Below, one piece after another: positions 1-9,826 of a stretch of 64,000 nt of DNA. The stretch comes from Gemmataceae bacterium (lineage in GTDB: Bacteria > Planctomycetota > Planctomycetia > Gemmatales > Gemmataceae). The notes under the pieces are model-generated. The model was not told the DNA's origin and searched no databases. It was given only the letters and a program-made list of their open reading frames with translations. The first letter of the stretch is position 1. Each line of letters starts with the position of its first letter. The DNA lies in the NCBI GenBank assembly GCA_901538445.1, contig LR594584.1, forward strand, positions 2,593,738 through 2,657,737, read 5' to 3'. The translations under genes and the position numbers were made by a program.

Positions 1-523
1 CGCCCATCCGCGGCCGGCGCTCGCGGGGCTGGTCGCCGCCCATCGGCTGTTGATCCATCCCGCCCGTGCCGCCCATCCCGTCCATCGGCGGCGCGTCCGA
101 CTTCTTCGGCGTGTCGTCCATGCCCTTCCCCATCGGCATCATGTCCTGCTTCTTGTCGTTGGGGTCGGACTTGTTGTCCTTGTTCTTCTCCTTGTCCTTG
201 TTGTCGTCCTTGTCCTGACCGGACATCGGAGGCGGGCTGTCCGGGTTGAGCAGCGCGTCGATGTCCTTGAGGATCTTCTCCTGCGCCTTCTGCGTGTCGG
301 TGCCGGTGTCAGACTGCGAGAGTTTCTCGCCCACGTCCTTCGAATTCTTGATGATCCGCTCGACCACTTCCAGCGGGTTCTCGCGCTGGGCCGGGTCGGG
401 GGCGGCGTCGCGAGTGCCGTCGGCGCGGACCTCGCGCGGCGGCGGCGCAATTGGGAGTTGCTGAGCGCCAGCCGTTGAGACGAGCCCGAGTGTGAGAGTC
501 GCGAACGCGAGCGTGCGGGTCAT
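1..523 (-). CDS. Secreted low-complexity protein, C-terminus cut by window edge
   Basis: This open frame starts at the ATG at 523 and runs off the left edge after 174 codons. Residues 1-20 look like a signal peptide with a likely cut after AGA. Residues 50-92 are predicted helical. Residues 102-127 are dominated by Lys, Asp and Asn, and the remainder is rich in Met, Gly and Pro. The start codon overlaps the stop of the upstream DUF4175-like gene as ATGA, so the two are probably translationally coupled and belong to one envelope operon. I recognise no family. The protein is probably exported and disordered in its second half. Confidence 0.72.
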   Translation of the reverse strand, partial: MTRTLAFATLTLGLVSTAGAQQLPIAPPPREVRADGTRDAAPDPAQRENPLEVVERIIKNSKDVGEKLSQSDTGTDTQKAQEKILKDIDALLNPDSPPPMSGQDKDDNKDKEKNKDNKSDPNDKKQDMMPMGKGMDDTPKKSDAPPMDGMGGTGGMDQQPMGGDQPRERRPRMG

Positions 524-3500
524 GGCTTCTCCGTCTCGGGGGCGGCAGGCTTTTCGGGCGGGGCGGGCGGCTCGGCGTCGGGCCGCTTCGCGTCCTGGAA
601 CAGCTTGGCGATCTGCTCGAACAGCGCGGCCATCTCGCGCTGCGCGTCCTCGAGTTGCTTGAGTTCCGCCCGTTCGTCGTCGGTCAACTTTGCGGCGTCG
701 GGGTGCGACTTCGCGAACTCGGCGGTCCGCTCGTTCAACTCCGCCTGGAGCGACCGGAGCACCTTCAACTGCGCCTGGGGCGGGACGAGGTCGCGGTCCC
801 CGCCCCCACCGGCCGGCGGCTGTTGGTTCATCGGGTTCGCAGGGGGCGGGCCGTCCGACTTCGGAGCCGGCTTGGGGTCGTCCTGCTTGAGCGCTTCAAG
901 GAGTTGCTCGAGGCGGCGCTGGGCGAGCCGCATCGGGCGGAGCACCTTGCGGTCGTTCTCCGCTTCGAGGACCGGGTCGAACGCGAGGGCCGGGTCGGCG
1001 TCTTCGAGCCGCCCGGTGATCTGCTTCGCGGCCCGGTCCATCGCACCGGTCGCGTCGGCGACCACGCGGGCCAGCACGGGCAGCGGCGCGAAGTCCTTCT
1101 CGACCGGCCGGAGTTCGTCGGCGATGGGCTGCTGCCGCTTCTCGGCGAGGTCACCGTAGGCCGTGAGGGCGTCGCGGGACCACTCTTTGCCGCTCGCGAC
1201 GAGCTTGTGAACCCGCTCGGCCTCGGCGACGGCCGCCTTCTGGCGGTCGAGGAGCGCCTGGAGCCGCTCGGCCATTTTCCGCCGCTTCTCGTCGGAGAGT
1301 TGCTGCGGGGCCGACGCCGCGGCAGCGTCGAGGCGATCACGGGCGCTGTCGAGCCGATCGACGGCGTCGTTCTGCGGGCGGACGCCGGAGTTGCCGCTCT
1401 CCAGATCGCCCCGGGCCGCCTCCATGCTGTCGAGGGCGGCGCGAACGTCCCGCGCCGGCCGCTCGGCGCGGTCCAGCGTGAGCCTCTGAAGCAGATCCTT
1501 GCCGCGCTCGATCAGCTTGTCCTGCTCGGCCGCGAGCCGCTTGAGTTCAGCCGCCCGTGCGACCGGGTCGGCGATCTGTGCGGCCTCGGCGGACCGCCGG
1601 CGGATGTCGTCCTGCGCCGCGGCGAGCGCGTCGAGGCTGTCGGCCGCCCGCTTCCGCTTCGCGAGGTCCGGCGCGGCCTCGGGGACGCGCTCGGACAGCG
1701 CCTCGATCATGCGGTCGAGGCGGCCGACGGCGGTGCGGAGCTGGTCGCCCGCGAGCGAGCGGTTGTCCTTGCGGAGCTTCCCGGCCGCGTCGCGGAGCCC
1801 TTCGGGGAGGCCCTGCCCGTCGGCCGCGGCGACCGCCTTTCGCAGCGCCCCGGCCTCGGCCACGGCCTTGTCCGCGGCGGCCTTGAGTTCCTCGGCCTCG
1901 GTCTCGATCAGCGTCGCGCGTGCGCCCGCGGCCGACTTCTCGAGCGCGCCGGGCGGCAACTCGGCGGCGCTCTCGCGGAGCTTGGCCGCTTCCTGCTTCT
2001 TCTCCTCGCTCGCACGGCGGTGCCGCGCGGCCTCGCGGTCCTTCTCCGCGGCGAGCCGGCCGGCGCGCGTCAGGAGCTGGTTGGCTTGCTCCGACGCCTG
2101 CTCGGCGCGGGTGCCGGCGCGGTCGAGGTCGCTGGCGGCCGGGTCCGGCCCCAGCTTCTCGACCTCCTCGCGCTGCCGCTGGACGAAGTCGCGGAGGACG
2201 CGCGCCTCGCCGCGGATCTCGACGGCCCCGCCCCACACCGCGAGGAGGTCGAGGAGGTCCGTCAGGCCGTCCTCGACGGCCTTCTGGTGGCGGGCGGCCT
2301 TCCGCAGGAACTCCGGAACGACGCCGGCCTGGCCGACGCGCGCCGGCTGGCCGCCGATCTGCCGGGCCTCGGTGAGCGTCGGTTCGATGACGGGCAGGTC
2401 GCGGTCCGAGAGGCGGCCGAGCGCCTCGGCGACGACGGCGACGCGGTCGGTCGTGTTCGACCGCGGGAGCGCGTTCACCCGGACCGTTTCGAGGAGCACA
2501 TCGGCCTTGGCCCGCAACCCGTCGGCCGGGTCGCTAATTTTCCCCCGCAGCAGCCGCTGCGTCTGTTCCGCGGCGAGGAGCCGGTCGCGGTCGGCCGGCA
2601 CGAGCGACCCGTCGGCCTGCGGGACCGTTTCGCCGGCCTTCTGGCGCGCCTCGCGCTGCTGGTTGCGGACGCGGATCAGGTCCGGCCGCATGGCCGCGAG
2701 TTCGCGCTCGAGCCACGCCTCAACGGACTCCGGGGTCGCGATGCGGATCTCGAACTCGGGGCTGCGGCCCGGTTCCTTCACGGGCGTGACGTCGTCCCAG
2801 TCGTCGGCGGCCCCGCGGACGAAGACGCTGTCGCCGTCGCGGAGCGGGTTCGTGCCGTCTCGCGTCAGCGCCGCCAGGGGGACGGAGCGGACGGCCTCGG
2901 TCGCCGTGGGCCGCACGCGGGCGAGCGCCCCGGGGCCGCCGGCCACCGCCGCGAGCCCCTCGACGGACCCCGCATCGAGGAGCGGCACCACGCGCACTGG
3001 ACCGTCGCGGCCGACGCGGTACTCCAGGAACGTGCGCCGCACCGCGTACACCTTGTCGTCGGCCGCCACGTGGGCCGCGAGGTTCGCGGTCGGCGTCAGC
3101 ACCTGCGGGTCCCTTCCGAGGCCGGGCCGCAGCAGCGCGACGGTCGGGGCCGGGTCCGGCAGCAAGCGGATCTCGACCAGGCGTGTTCCCGTCAGGCCGG
3201 TCTCGTCGGTCAGCCGAAACGCGTACGTGCCCGACATCGAGGGGGCGAACACGGTGCTCAGGCCGCGCCCGGTTGCGTCGATCGCGAGCGGGACGTCCGC
3301 CCCGATGCCGTTGGCGAGTTCCTCGGCCGCGGCCGCCGCGAACGGGATCAAGTGGCCCACGGGCGTGAGGCCCGCGGCCTGGCCCACGACCGAGCGGTCG
3401 CCGGTGAAGGCGAGTGCGGCCGTCGCGAGCCTCACGTCCGACGTTGCGTTGACGGTCACGACTGTACCGACCGGGATCTCCAGAACCGACGCGCCGTCGG

Positions 3501-4503
3501 GGAGGTCGAGTTCGGGCAGGCCGGTGTACGCCGGCGGGCGCACGCGGAACCGCGGGCTCGGCCGGCCGCCGCCGGGACCGGGGAGCGGGACGAGCCGCGG
3601 CGGCGGGACCACGTCCACCCGGAGCCACTCGGATTCGTAGTCGTTCGACGCGATCTTGAACGCGAACGGCCCCTGCACCCGTGCGGCCTCGACGCGGGCC
3701 GCCACGACCGCTGCACCGGGGAACTTCGGGTCGTTCCCGATGGCGAGCGGGTACTGCTCCTCGAACTCCTCGCCGCCGAACACCCGGAACGTGACGACCG
3801 CCCGGTCCTTGATGACGCCGCGGACGACGAGCTTCAGGTCAAACGCTTCGCCCTTCGGCATCCGTGCGGGCAGTTCGGCGGGCACGAGCACTTGCACCCG
3901 CGTCCGCGTCGGCCACGGGTGGTTCCCGAACGGGTCGGCGAGCCGCGTGACCGCGACCGTCGCGCGCTCGGGGCCGGCGATCGCGAGGGGCACGGCGGCC
4001 GCGGCGACGGCGGCGCACGCCCACACCGCACGCCAGCACTTCCCGGACGGTACGAGTCGGTCCAGGTTGTACCGGTTCGCCGCGCGGTGGGCCGAGCGCA
4101 CGGCCGCCTGTTCGAGGTGCGGCGAGACCCCGCGGCCAGCCGGGTCTTCCGCCTCAAGGAACGAAACGGCCGACGCGAGGGCGTCGTTCAGTTCGGGGTA
4201 CTTCTCTTCAAGTTCGAGTGCGATCGAGAGCGCGTCGGAGCGCAGCGCCAGGGACCGCGAGACGCCGCGGAGCCACACCACGCCGCCGAGTGCGAGTGTG
4301 CCGGCGAGGGCGAGCGCGCGTGCGAGCGGGGGGAGCGAGACGGCCGCGTCGAGGGCGCAGGCAAGTAAGGCCGCGCCGGTCGTCGCGGCGACGAACCCGA
4401 GCACGCCCGCGGCGAGCGCGACCAGCTTCCGGGTCCGCCCGAGGTCGCCCAGCGTGTCGGTCAGCGACTCACCACTGGTCGGCGGACGAAGGACGAGGGC
4501 CAT
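520..4503 (-). CDS. DUF4175-like membrane protein with long coiled coil
   Basis: The product has 1327 residues. Two hydrophobic segments near residues 28-50 and 60-80, and a third near 155-175, anchor it in the membrane. Between them is the segment KYPELNDALASAV, which resembles DUF4175-type proteins found beside BatA/VWA genes. Residues about 200-600 look like an extracytoplasmic beta-rich region. Residues about 640-1300 are Ala/Arg/Glu-rich and predicted to be long helices or coiled coils, ending in a Pro/Ala/Glu tail. It lies 131 bp downstream of the giant VWA gene and overlaps the next gene by 4 bases, so an operon is likely. Function is unknown; an envelope scaffold is an inference. Confidence 0.8.
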   Translation of the reverse strand: MALVLRPPTSGESLTDTLGDLGRTRKLVALAAGVLGFVAATTGAALLACALDAAVSLPPLARALALAGTLALGGVVWLRGVSRSLALRSDALSIALELEEKYPELNDALASAVSFLEAEDPAGRGVSPHLEQAAVRSAHRAANRYNLDRLVPSGKCWRAVWACAAVAAAAVPLAIAGPERATVAVTRLADPFGNHPWPTRTRVQVLVPAELPARMPKGEAFDLKLVVRGVIKDRAVVTFRVFGGEEFEEQYPLAIGNDPKFPGAAVVAARVEAARVQGPFAFKIASNDYESEWLRVDVVPPPRLVPLPGPGGGRPSPRFRVRPPAYTGLPELDLPDGASVLEIPVGTVVTVNATSDVRLATAALAFTGDRSVVGQAAGLTPVGHLIPFAAAAAEELANGIGADVPLAIDATGRGLSTVFAPSMSGTYAFRLTDETGLTGTRLVEIRLLPDPAPTVALLRPGLGRDPQVLTPTANLAAHVAADDKVYAVRRTFLEYRVGRDGPVRVVPLLDAGSVEGLAAVAGGPGALARVRPTATEAVRSVPLAALTRDGTNPLRDGDSVFVRGAADDWDDVTPVKEPGRSPEFEIRIATPESVEAWLERELAAMRPDLIRVRNQQREARQKAGETVPQADGSLVPADRDRLLAAEQTQRLLRGKISDPADGLRAKADVLLETVRVNALPRSNTTDRVAVVAEALGRLSDRDLPVIEPTLTEARQIGGQPARVGQAGVVPEFLRKAARHQKAVEDGLTDLLDLLAVWGGAVEIRGEARVLRDFVQRQREEVEKLGPDPAASDLDRAGTRAEQASEQANQLLTRAGRLAAEKDREAARHRRASEEKKQEAAKLRESAAELPPGALEKSAAGARATLIETEAEELKAAADKAVAEAGALRKAVAAADGQGLPEGLRDAAGKLRKDNRSLAGDQLRTAVGRLDRMIEALSERVPEAAPDLAKRKRAADSLDALAAAQDDIRRRSAEAAQIADPVARAAELKRLAAEQDKLIERGKDLLQRLTLDRAERPARDVRAALDSMEAARGDLESGNSGVRPQNDAVDRLDSARDRLDAAAASAPQQLSDEKRRKMAERLQALLDRQKAAVAEAERVHKLVASGKEWSRDALTAYGDLAEKRQQPIADELRPVEKDFAPLPVLARVVADATGAMDRAAKQITGRLEDADPALAFDPVLEAENDRKVLRPMRLAQRRLEQLLEALKQDDPKPAPKSDGPPPANPMNQQPPAGGGGDRDLVPPQAQLKVLRSLQAELNERTAEFAKSHPDAAKLTDDERAELKQLEDAQREMAALFEQIAKLFQDAKRPDAEPPAPPEKPAAPETEKP

Positions 4504-4634
4504 GCGTGGTTCCCGTTCGCGCGATCAGGGCAGCCAGCCACACGATTGAGGTCAGAGAGAAGACGAACGGGACCGCGGGAGAGTTTCGATCCCAGAGCTA
4601 GCACCACGCCGGTGCGGCGACTTCTCAGGCCACA

Positions 4635-7600
4635 TCATAACAGCCGCTCGCGCTTCCGCAAAAGCCACTCGGCCGAGAGGAGCAGCGCCACGAGCAGGTA
4701 CACCCACGGACTGTTCCACAGTTCGACCGGCGGGCACGGCTGGTTCAGCGGCACCCGTTGGAGGTTCTTCAGGTCGTCGAACACCTGGTCCGCGGTCGCG
4801 AGCGTGTAGAACCCGCCGTTCGAGGCGGCCGCGGCCGCGACGAGGTCGGACTTGTTCAGTTGCACGCGGTCGCGCTCGTTGAGCGGCGGTAGCACGCGGG
4901 CGACGGCCGAGGGCGGCGACGAGCCGGGCTGGGGTTCCGGGTCGAGGAGACTGAACCGGTACTCGCCCTCGGGCGTGCGGGTGACGACCGTTTCGTACTG
5001 GACCCCGGGGCCGGGAACGCGGGCCAGCGTGAGCGTCGAGGTGTCGGCGGGGCCGGCACCGGGGGTGCCGTCGGGGTTCGGGAGCGGCCCGCGGACCAGC
5101 CCGACCCGCACCGGTTGGCCGGCCGGCGGCGCGGGCGCCTCGACCGGGAACCGCACCACGACGGTCATCTTCTCGTCGCGCCGGAAGTCCACCTTCGGCG
5201 CGACCTTGAGCTCGATCCGCCGCGCCCGCGACCGCGATAGCACCTTCATGGCTTGAACCCAGAACCGGTCGAAGTGCTCCTCGTCGTTGCGGTACCGCCA
5301 CCGCCAGGTGTCGTCGAACCCGACGAACAGCACCGGACCCGCCCCCGCGAACGACTGTACCACGAGCGGGTGGTTCTCGTTCGCCGCACCCTCGGCCGGG
5401 CGGTCCGGGTGGACCGCGAGGACGACCGTGTTGGGCTTCCGGCGGTATCCCTTGGCGAACCAGAAAAGCGGCTGGAGGCGGTTCCAGATGTTGGACGCCT
5501 CGGCGTCGTCGGGCGAGAACCGGAACAGCGGGTGCTGCCGGCCTGCGGGGGTGATCCGCGGGCGGAACCCCTCGGCGAGCGGCGGCTCCTCGCCGGGGCG
5601 GCCCGCTGGCGCGGAGACCGCGACGGGCAGCACGTCGGCCAGCGGCGTGTCGGCGAAGGCGGCCGGGGTGCCGTGCTCGCCCGACAGGAACAGGAGCCCG
5701 CCGCCCTTCACCTTCACGAAGTCCGCGACGCTCTGGAGGACGCCGTTGGCCCGCGGGAGTTGCTTCGGGTCCACGTCGCCCAGCACGATCACGTCGTACG
5801 CGAAGAGCTGGTCGCGGGTCGGGAAGTCGCCGCGGAACGCCGAGCGGTCGGTCTCGGCCCAGCCCTTGGAGGCGTTGAGCAGCAGCACCTCGACGGAGAA
5901 CCCCTTCCCACCCACGGACCGCTCGGACTCGCGCTCCAGCAGCACCTTCACGAACCGGAAGTCGTACCGCGGGTAGCCCTCGATGTAGAGCACCCGCACC
6001 CGCTTCGAGTCGGTCACGAGGACCGTGCGCTCGATCCGGTTGTTGGTCAGGTCCGTCTCGCCGGCGACGGATTGGACCTCCAGGATGAACGTCTTCTCAC
6101 CGGCCTCGGTCGGCGTGTGCGCGAGGGTGACGGGGACGCGGTTGCCGTTCGGGTCGGGGGTCACGGTGACTCGCTTCCCGGTGTCGGGCGACTTCCCCTT
6201 CTCGTACAAGGTGACCGTGACCGGGGCCGCCGGCACCTGCCCGCGGGCCAGGAGCCGCGCGTCGAACACGATCCGGTCCCCGACGGTGACGGTGTCGTCG
6301 GCCTGGAGGTCGGTGAGCTCGAGGTCGGGGACCTCCCAGGCGTCGCCGACGCCGACGAGGTACAGCGGCACGCCGGCACGGGCCGCCTCGCGCGCGGCCT
6401 TGGGCAGGTCATCGCCGGACGTCGTGACGCCGTCGGTCAGCATGATCACGGCCGCGAGCGACCCGCCCCGGAACGTCTTCAGAACGGCCTCCACGCCGTC
6501 GCCGAGCCGCGACTCGTTCCCCAGCTCGCGGTAGCCCTTCTTGCGGTCGTCCCAGACGAGGTCGCGCAGCGCCTTCGTCCCCGCTGCGAGGTCACCGGGC
6601 TCGGAGAGCTGTGCGACCTCCCGCGGCGCTGCCGCGTCGACGGCGTAGACGTGGACCTTGACCTCCTTCTCCTTCAGAAGGCGTTCGAGCCACGGGCCGT
6701 CCTTGTGGGTGAGGAGCAGGCGAGCGAGCGCCAAGCGGTGCGGCGGCGCGGGGAGGTCGCTGAGCCGGGCGAGTTTCTCGGCCTTGGCGCGCACGGCCGG
6801 GTCCTTGAACTCGTCGATGGTCCCCATGCTCCCCGACGTGTCGATGAGGATGGCGACCTCCGGCCAGCCCTCGCGGTCGAAGGCGAGGCGGAGTTGCGGG
6901 AGCAGGACGAAGAGCGACAGCAGGAACACCGAAAGCCGCAACAGGCCGGGCACGACGAGGCGGTACCACCCGGACACGGCGCGGCGCTCGGCCCGGTAAA
7001 CCGCTGCTGTCAGAACCAGCGCGGCGACCCCGATCGCAAACAAAATCCGCCGGTCGTAGACCGAGTTGCGGAGGAAGGCGGTGAACCCTTCGAGGCGCCA
7101 CTTCGTTCCCTCGCCGGGCTGCGCCGCCGGAACCCCCGCGGCCGCCTCCGCGCTCTGCCGCAGGTCGGGCGGGAGGAACCCGAGCAGGTTGTTCGTCCGC
7201 TCGTAGTGGATCAGCGTTCCGAGGACCGCGACCGCCGCAGCGAGCGGGACCAGTGCGCCGGTGGTGCTGACGACCCGCAGGTACCACGTCCGCTGGACCG
7301 GCCGCACCGACCCGGACGCGGTCCCCGCACCCGCGGCACGCGCCGGCCCCCACCGCCACGCGACGAGCAACTCGGCGACCAGCACGGCGAGTGCGATCAT
7401 GACCGCGACCCGGGCGATCGCCGGGCCGTGCGGCTTCGGCGACGACACCACGACCGCCCCGGTGTCGCTCGTCGGCCGCACGTCCGCGACGTCCGGAACG
7501 GTCTGGATCGCGCCGAGCGAGCGGAGTTCCGCCGGATCGACGCGCCGGAGGTCGGACTCGTACCCGCCGCCGCTCGCGGCCGCCTCGGGCACGTTCACCG

Positions 7601-9671
7601 CGAACACCCGCTCGCCGGCCCCGTCGAGCCGCACCCGGTACAGGCCGCTGAGCCGCGTGCCCGGGAACCGCGCGACCCCGGCCTCGTCCTGCAGCGCGAG
7701 CGGCAGCGCCGCGGAGATTCCCTCGGGGCCACTGAGCGTCGCGGTCTGGCCCGCGGCGGCCGGGGGGTAGAACTCCTCCACCGGCTCGCCCACGAGCACC
7801 GTGTGCCGGTCCGGGCTCGCGGCCATGTACCGCAGGAACTCCTGCTGGAACATGAGGTACGACGGGAGCGGGGGCCAGTCGTTCCAGTCCTCGTTGAACG
7901 TGGTGGTGTACACGACGACCCGGCCGCGGTGCCGGGTCCACTCGGCGAGCGCCGCGTCCGGCTTCTTCGTGCCGGTCGAGTTCGCGGGCGCCACCTGCGG
8001 GCCGCCGGCCGGGACGAACGAGAGGACGCGGCGGGACCGGGCGTCGGCCGGCGCGTCGAGCCGGAGGTAGGTGCGGAACGGGGCCATGATGAGGCCGCCG
8101 CGGACCTTCTCGTTCTGGAAGAACTGGAGCGGGGGCTTCGCGTAGTCCTCCTCGTCGGCCGCGAGGCGGAACCCGGCGTCGGTCGGGCCGGTCTTCACCT
8201 CGTCGCCGATCGGACCGGGGAGGACGCCGTTCCCGTCGTTGAACAGGTGCTGGTTGTAGAGCGAGCGGCCGAGGACCGCGTTCGGGCCGAGGCCGATCAC
8301 CACGCCGCCGCCCCGCTTCAGGACCGCGTCGAGCTTGAGGGCGAGGTCCGCGGTGGGCGACGGCACGTCGCACAGGTACACGCAGTCCACACCGGTCAGG
8401 TCGCCGGCCGACGGGTCGAGGAACTCGGCCGGGGTGACCGTTCGCGGGCGGGCCGGGGTGTCGGCCGGTTTGGCGTCGGGCGGGAACAGGGCGCGTGACA
8501 GGTAACCGGCGGCGCGGCGGAACGGGGCCGGGTCCGGCTTGCCATCGACCAGGACGGCGCTGATACCGTCGCGGACCGGGAACGCGATCGCCCGCACGTC
8601 GTCGGCCGGGAGGTCGTCGGGCTCCAGCAACCGCACCTGGAGGACGTGCAACCCCTTCTCGCGGAACCGGACCTGCCCTTCGAGGCCGAACGCCACCGTG
8701 GCGCGGCTCCCGGGCGGAACGAGCTTCAGCGTCTGCTGCTCGACCGGGACGAGCGCGTCGGCCGAACCCGGCCTGCCGACGAGGAGCTGCACGCGCACGT
8801 CCCGCTTCTCGGACCGTCCGAAGTTGGCGACGACCGCCGTGACCTCGCCCGGGGAGTCGAGGAACGGGAGCGGGTCCTTCAACTCGACCGCCGCGACCGC
8901 GAGGTTCTCCAGGTCGGTGCGGGCGAGGTCGAGCGCGACCACGTCGGCCCGGCCGAGGATGCGCTGCCACACGTCGGGGGCGGTCGTGTCGGCCCGGGGC
9001 AGCGCGTTGGCCCACGCCGACCGCTGGAGGTCGGTGACGAACGTCACCTGCCGCCTCGGGTACGCCCGCGGCGACTTCGCCAGGGTGTCGGCGACCGTTC
9101 CGAGGGCGGCGGCCACGTCGGCCGGCGAGTGGGTCGGCTTCACGCCGCGCAACACGCCGACGACCTTTTCGACGTCGTTGGCCGGGCCGGGGACGAGCAC
9201 CTCGGTGCCGCCCGCGAGGACGAGGAGCGTGAACCCGTCGCCGGGGCCGGCCGAGCGGACCAGCGCCTCGGCCTGGGCCACGCCCCGTTCGAACCGCGTC
9301 TGCCCGTCGTCGGTCCGGGCCGTCATGCTCAGCGAGGCGTCGAGGACGACGACGTGGTGCGTGCGGGGGACGTTCGCGACGGTCTCGGTCGCGCCGGGCC
9401 GCACCGCCTGCCACAGCGGCTCGGCCCACGCGGTCGCGGCGACCATCGCGAACAGCGGCAGCAGGAGCGCCAGGAGGCGGAGGGCGAGCAGCACCCAGTG
9501 GTCGATGCGGCGGCGGTGCCGGCGCTCGGCGACGACCAGGAACCGCATCGCGGCCCACGGGACGATCTGGTACCGCTTTCGGAACAGGAGGTGGATGAGG
9601 ACCGGCAGGCCGACCGCGGCGGCGGCGGCCCCGGTCGCGAGCAGGGGGCTGAACACGGCGAACGGCGTCAC
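4635..9671 (-). CDS. Giant BatA-type membrane protein with two VWA domains
   Basis: At 1678 residues this is several times longer than ordinary BatA (about 300-700). The GTG start at 9671 gives a BatA-like N-terminus with membrane segments near 6-28 and 59-81. A first VWA domain has a MIDAS-like DASLS at residue 111. Further membrane segments lie near 750-920. A second VWA domain near 935 has DTSGS and a later TDG. A CARDB-like region follows, then a glutamine-amidotransferase-like fold (about 1225-1440), and a final membrane helix near 1655-1675. VWA domains bind proteins through a divalent metal. It heads an operon with the DUF4175-like gene. It may be a fusion of two neighbouring planctomycete VWA/GATase-like proteins; the exact role is unknown. 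Confidence 0.85.
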   Translation of the reverse strand: MTPFAVFSPLLATGAAAAAVGLPVLIHLLFRKRYQIVPWAAMRFLVVAERRHRRRIDHWVLLALRLLALLLPLFAMVAATAWAEPLWQAVRPGATETVANVPRTHHVVVLDASLSMTARTDDGQTRFERGVAQAEALVRSAGPGDGFTLLVLAGGTEVLVPGPANDVEKVVGVLRGVKPTHSPADVAAALGTVADTLAKSPRAYPRRQVTFVTDLQRSAWANALPRADTTAPDVWQRILGRADVVALDLARTDLENLAVAAVELKDPLPFLDSPGEVTAVVANFGRSEKRDVRVQLLVGRPGSADALVPVEQQTLKLVPPGSRATVAFGLEGQVRFREKGLHVLQVRLLEPDDLPADDVRAIAFPVRDGISAVLVDGKPDPAPFRRAAGYLSRALFPPDAKPADTPARPRTVTPAEFLDPSAGDLTGVDCVYLCDVPSPTADLALKLDAVLKRGGGVVIGLGPNAVLGRSLYNQHLFNDGNGVLPGPIGDEVKTGPTDAGFRLAADEEDYAKPPLQFFQNEKVRGGLIMAPFRTYLRLDAPADARSRRVLSFVPAGGPQVAPANSTGTKKPDAALAEWTRHRGRVVVYTTTFNEDWNDWPPLPSYLMFQQEFLRYMAASPDRHTVLVGEPVEEFYPPAAAGQTATLSGPEGISAALPLALQDEAGVARFPGTRLSGLYRVRLDGAGERVFAVNVPEAAASGGGYESDLRRVDPAELRSLGAIQTVPDVADVRPTSDTGAVVVSSPKPHGPAIARVAVMIALAVLVAELLVAWRWGPARAAGAGTASGSVRPVQRTWYLRVVSTTGALVPLAAAVAVLGTLIHYERTNNLLGFLPPDLRQSAEAAAGVPAAQPGEGTKWRLEGFTAFLRNSVYDRRILFAIGVAALVLTAAVYRAERRAVSGWYRLVVPGLLRLSVFLLSLFVLLPQLRLAFDREGWPEVAILIDTSGSMGTIDEFKDPAVRAKAEKLARLSDLPAPPHRLALARLLLTHKDGPWLERLLKEKEVKVHVYAVDAAAPREVAQLSEPGDLAAGTKALRDLVWDDRKKGYRELGNESRLGDGVEAVLKTFRGGSLAAVIMLTDGVTTSGDDLPKAAREAARAGVPLYLVGVGDAWEVPDLELTDLQADDTVTVGDRIVFDARLLARGQVPAAPVTVTLYEKGKSPDTGKRVTVTPDPNGNRVPVTLAHTPTEAGEKTFILEVQSVAGETDLTNNRIERTVLVTDSKRVRVLYIEGYPRYDFRFVKVLLERESERSVGGKGFSVEVLLLNASKGWAETDRSAFRGDFPTRDQLFAYDVIVLGDVDPKQLPRANGVLQSVADFVKVKGGGLLFLSGEHGTPAAFADTPLADVLPVAVSAPAGRPGEEPPLAEGFRPRITPAGRQHPLFRFSPDDAEASNIWNRLQPLFWFAKGYRRKPNTVVLAVHPDRPAEGAANENHPLVVQSFAGAGPVLFVGFDDTWRWRYRNDEEHFDRFWVQAMKVLSRSRARRIELKVAPKVDFRRDEKMTVVVRFPVEAPAPPAGQPVRVGLVRGPLPNPDGTPGAGPADTSTLTLARVPGPGVQYETVVTRTPEGEYRFSLLDPEPQPGSSPPSAVARVLPPLNERDRVQLNKSDLVAAAAASNGGFYTLATADQVFDDLKNLQRVPLNQPCPPVELWNSPWVYLLVALLLSAEWLLRKRERLL

Positions 9672-9826
9672 GGGTGGTGGTCGCCCGGTTGGTGGTCGGG
9701 GCCTCGCGAACTGGGAGGGGCGGCGGAACGCACTTTCCCAGTATCACCGGTGCCGAGAGCCGCGGCAACACAACCTCGGCCGCCGCCGTCGGATTTCCCA
9801 CCACCGCCCGAGCCCCCCGGTCGCCC

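Noticed and set aside
655-4368. Long plus-strand frame of 1237 codons
   Set aside because: It is antisense to the DUF4175-like gene, shows Arg/Gly/Leu-rich composition of a GC-rich shadow frame and no family motif.
5253-8498. Plus-strand frame of 1081 codons
   Set aside because: Antisense shadow of the giant VWA gene without ribosome site or motif.
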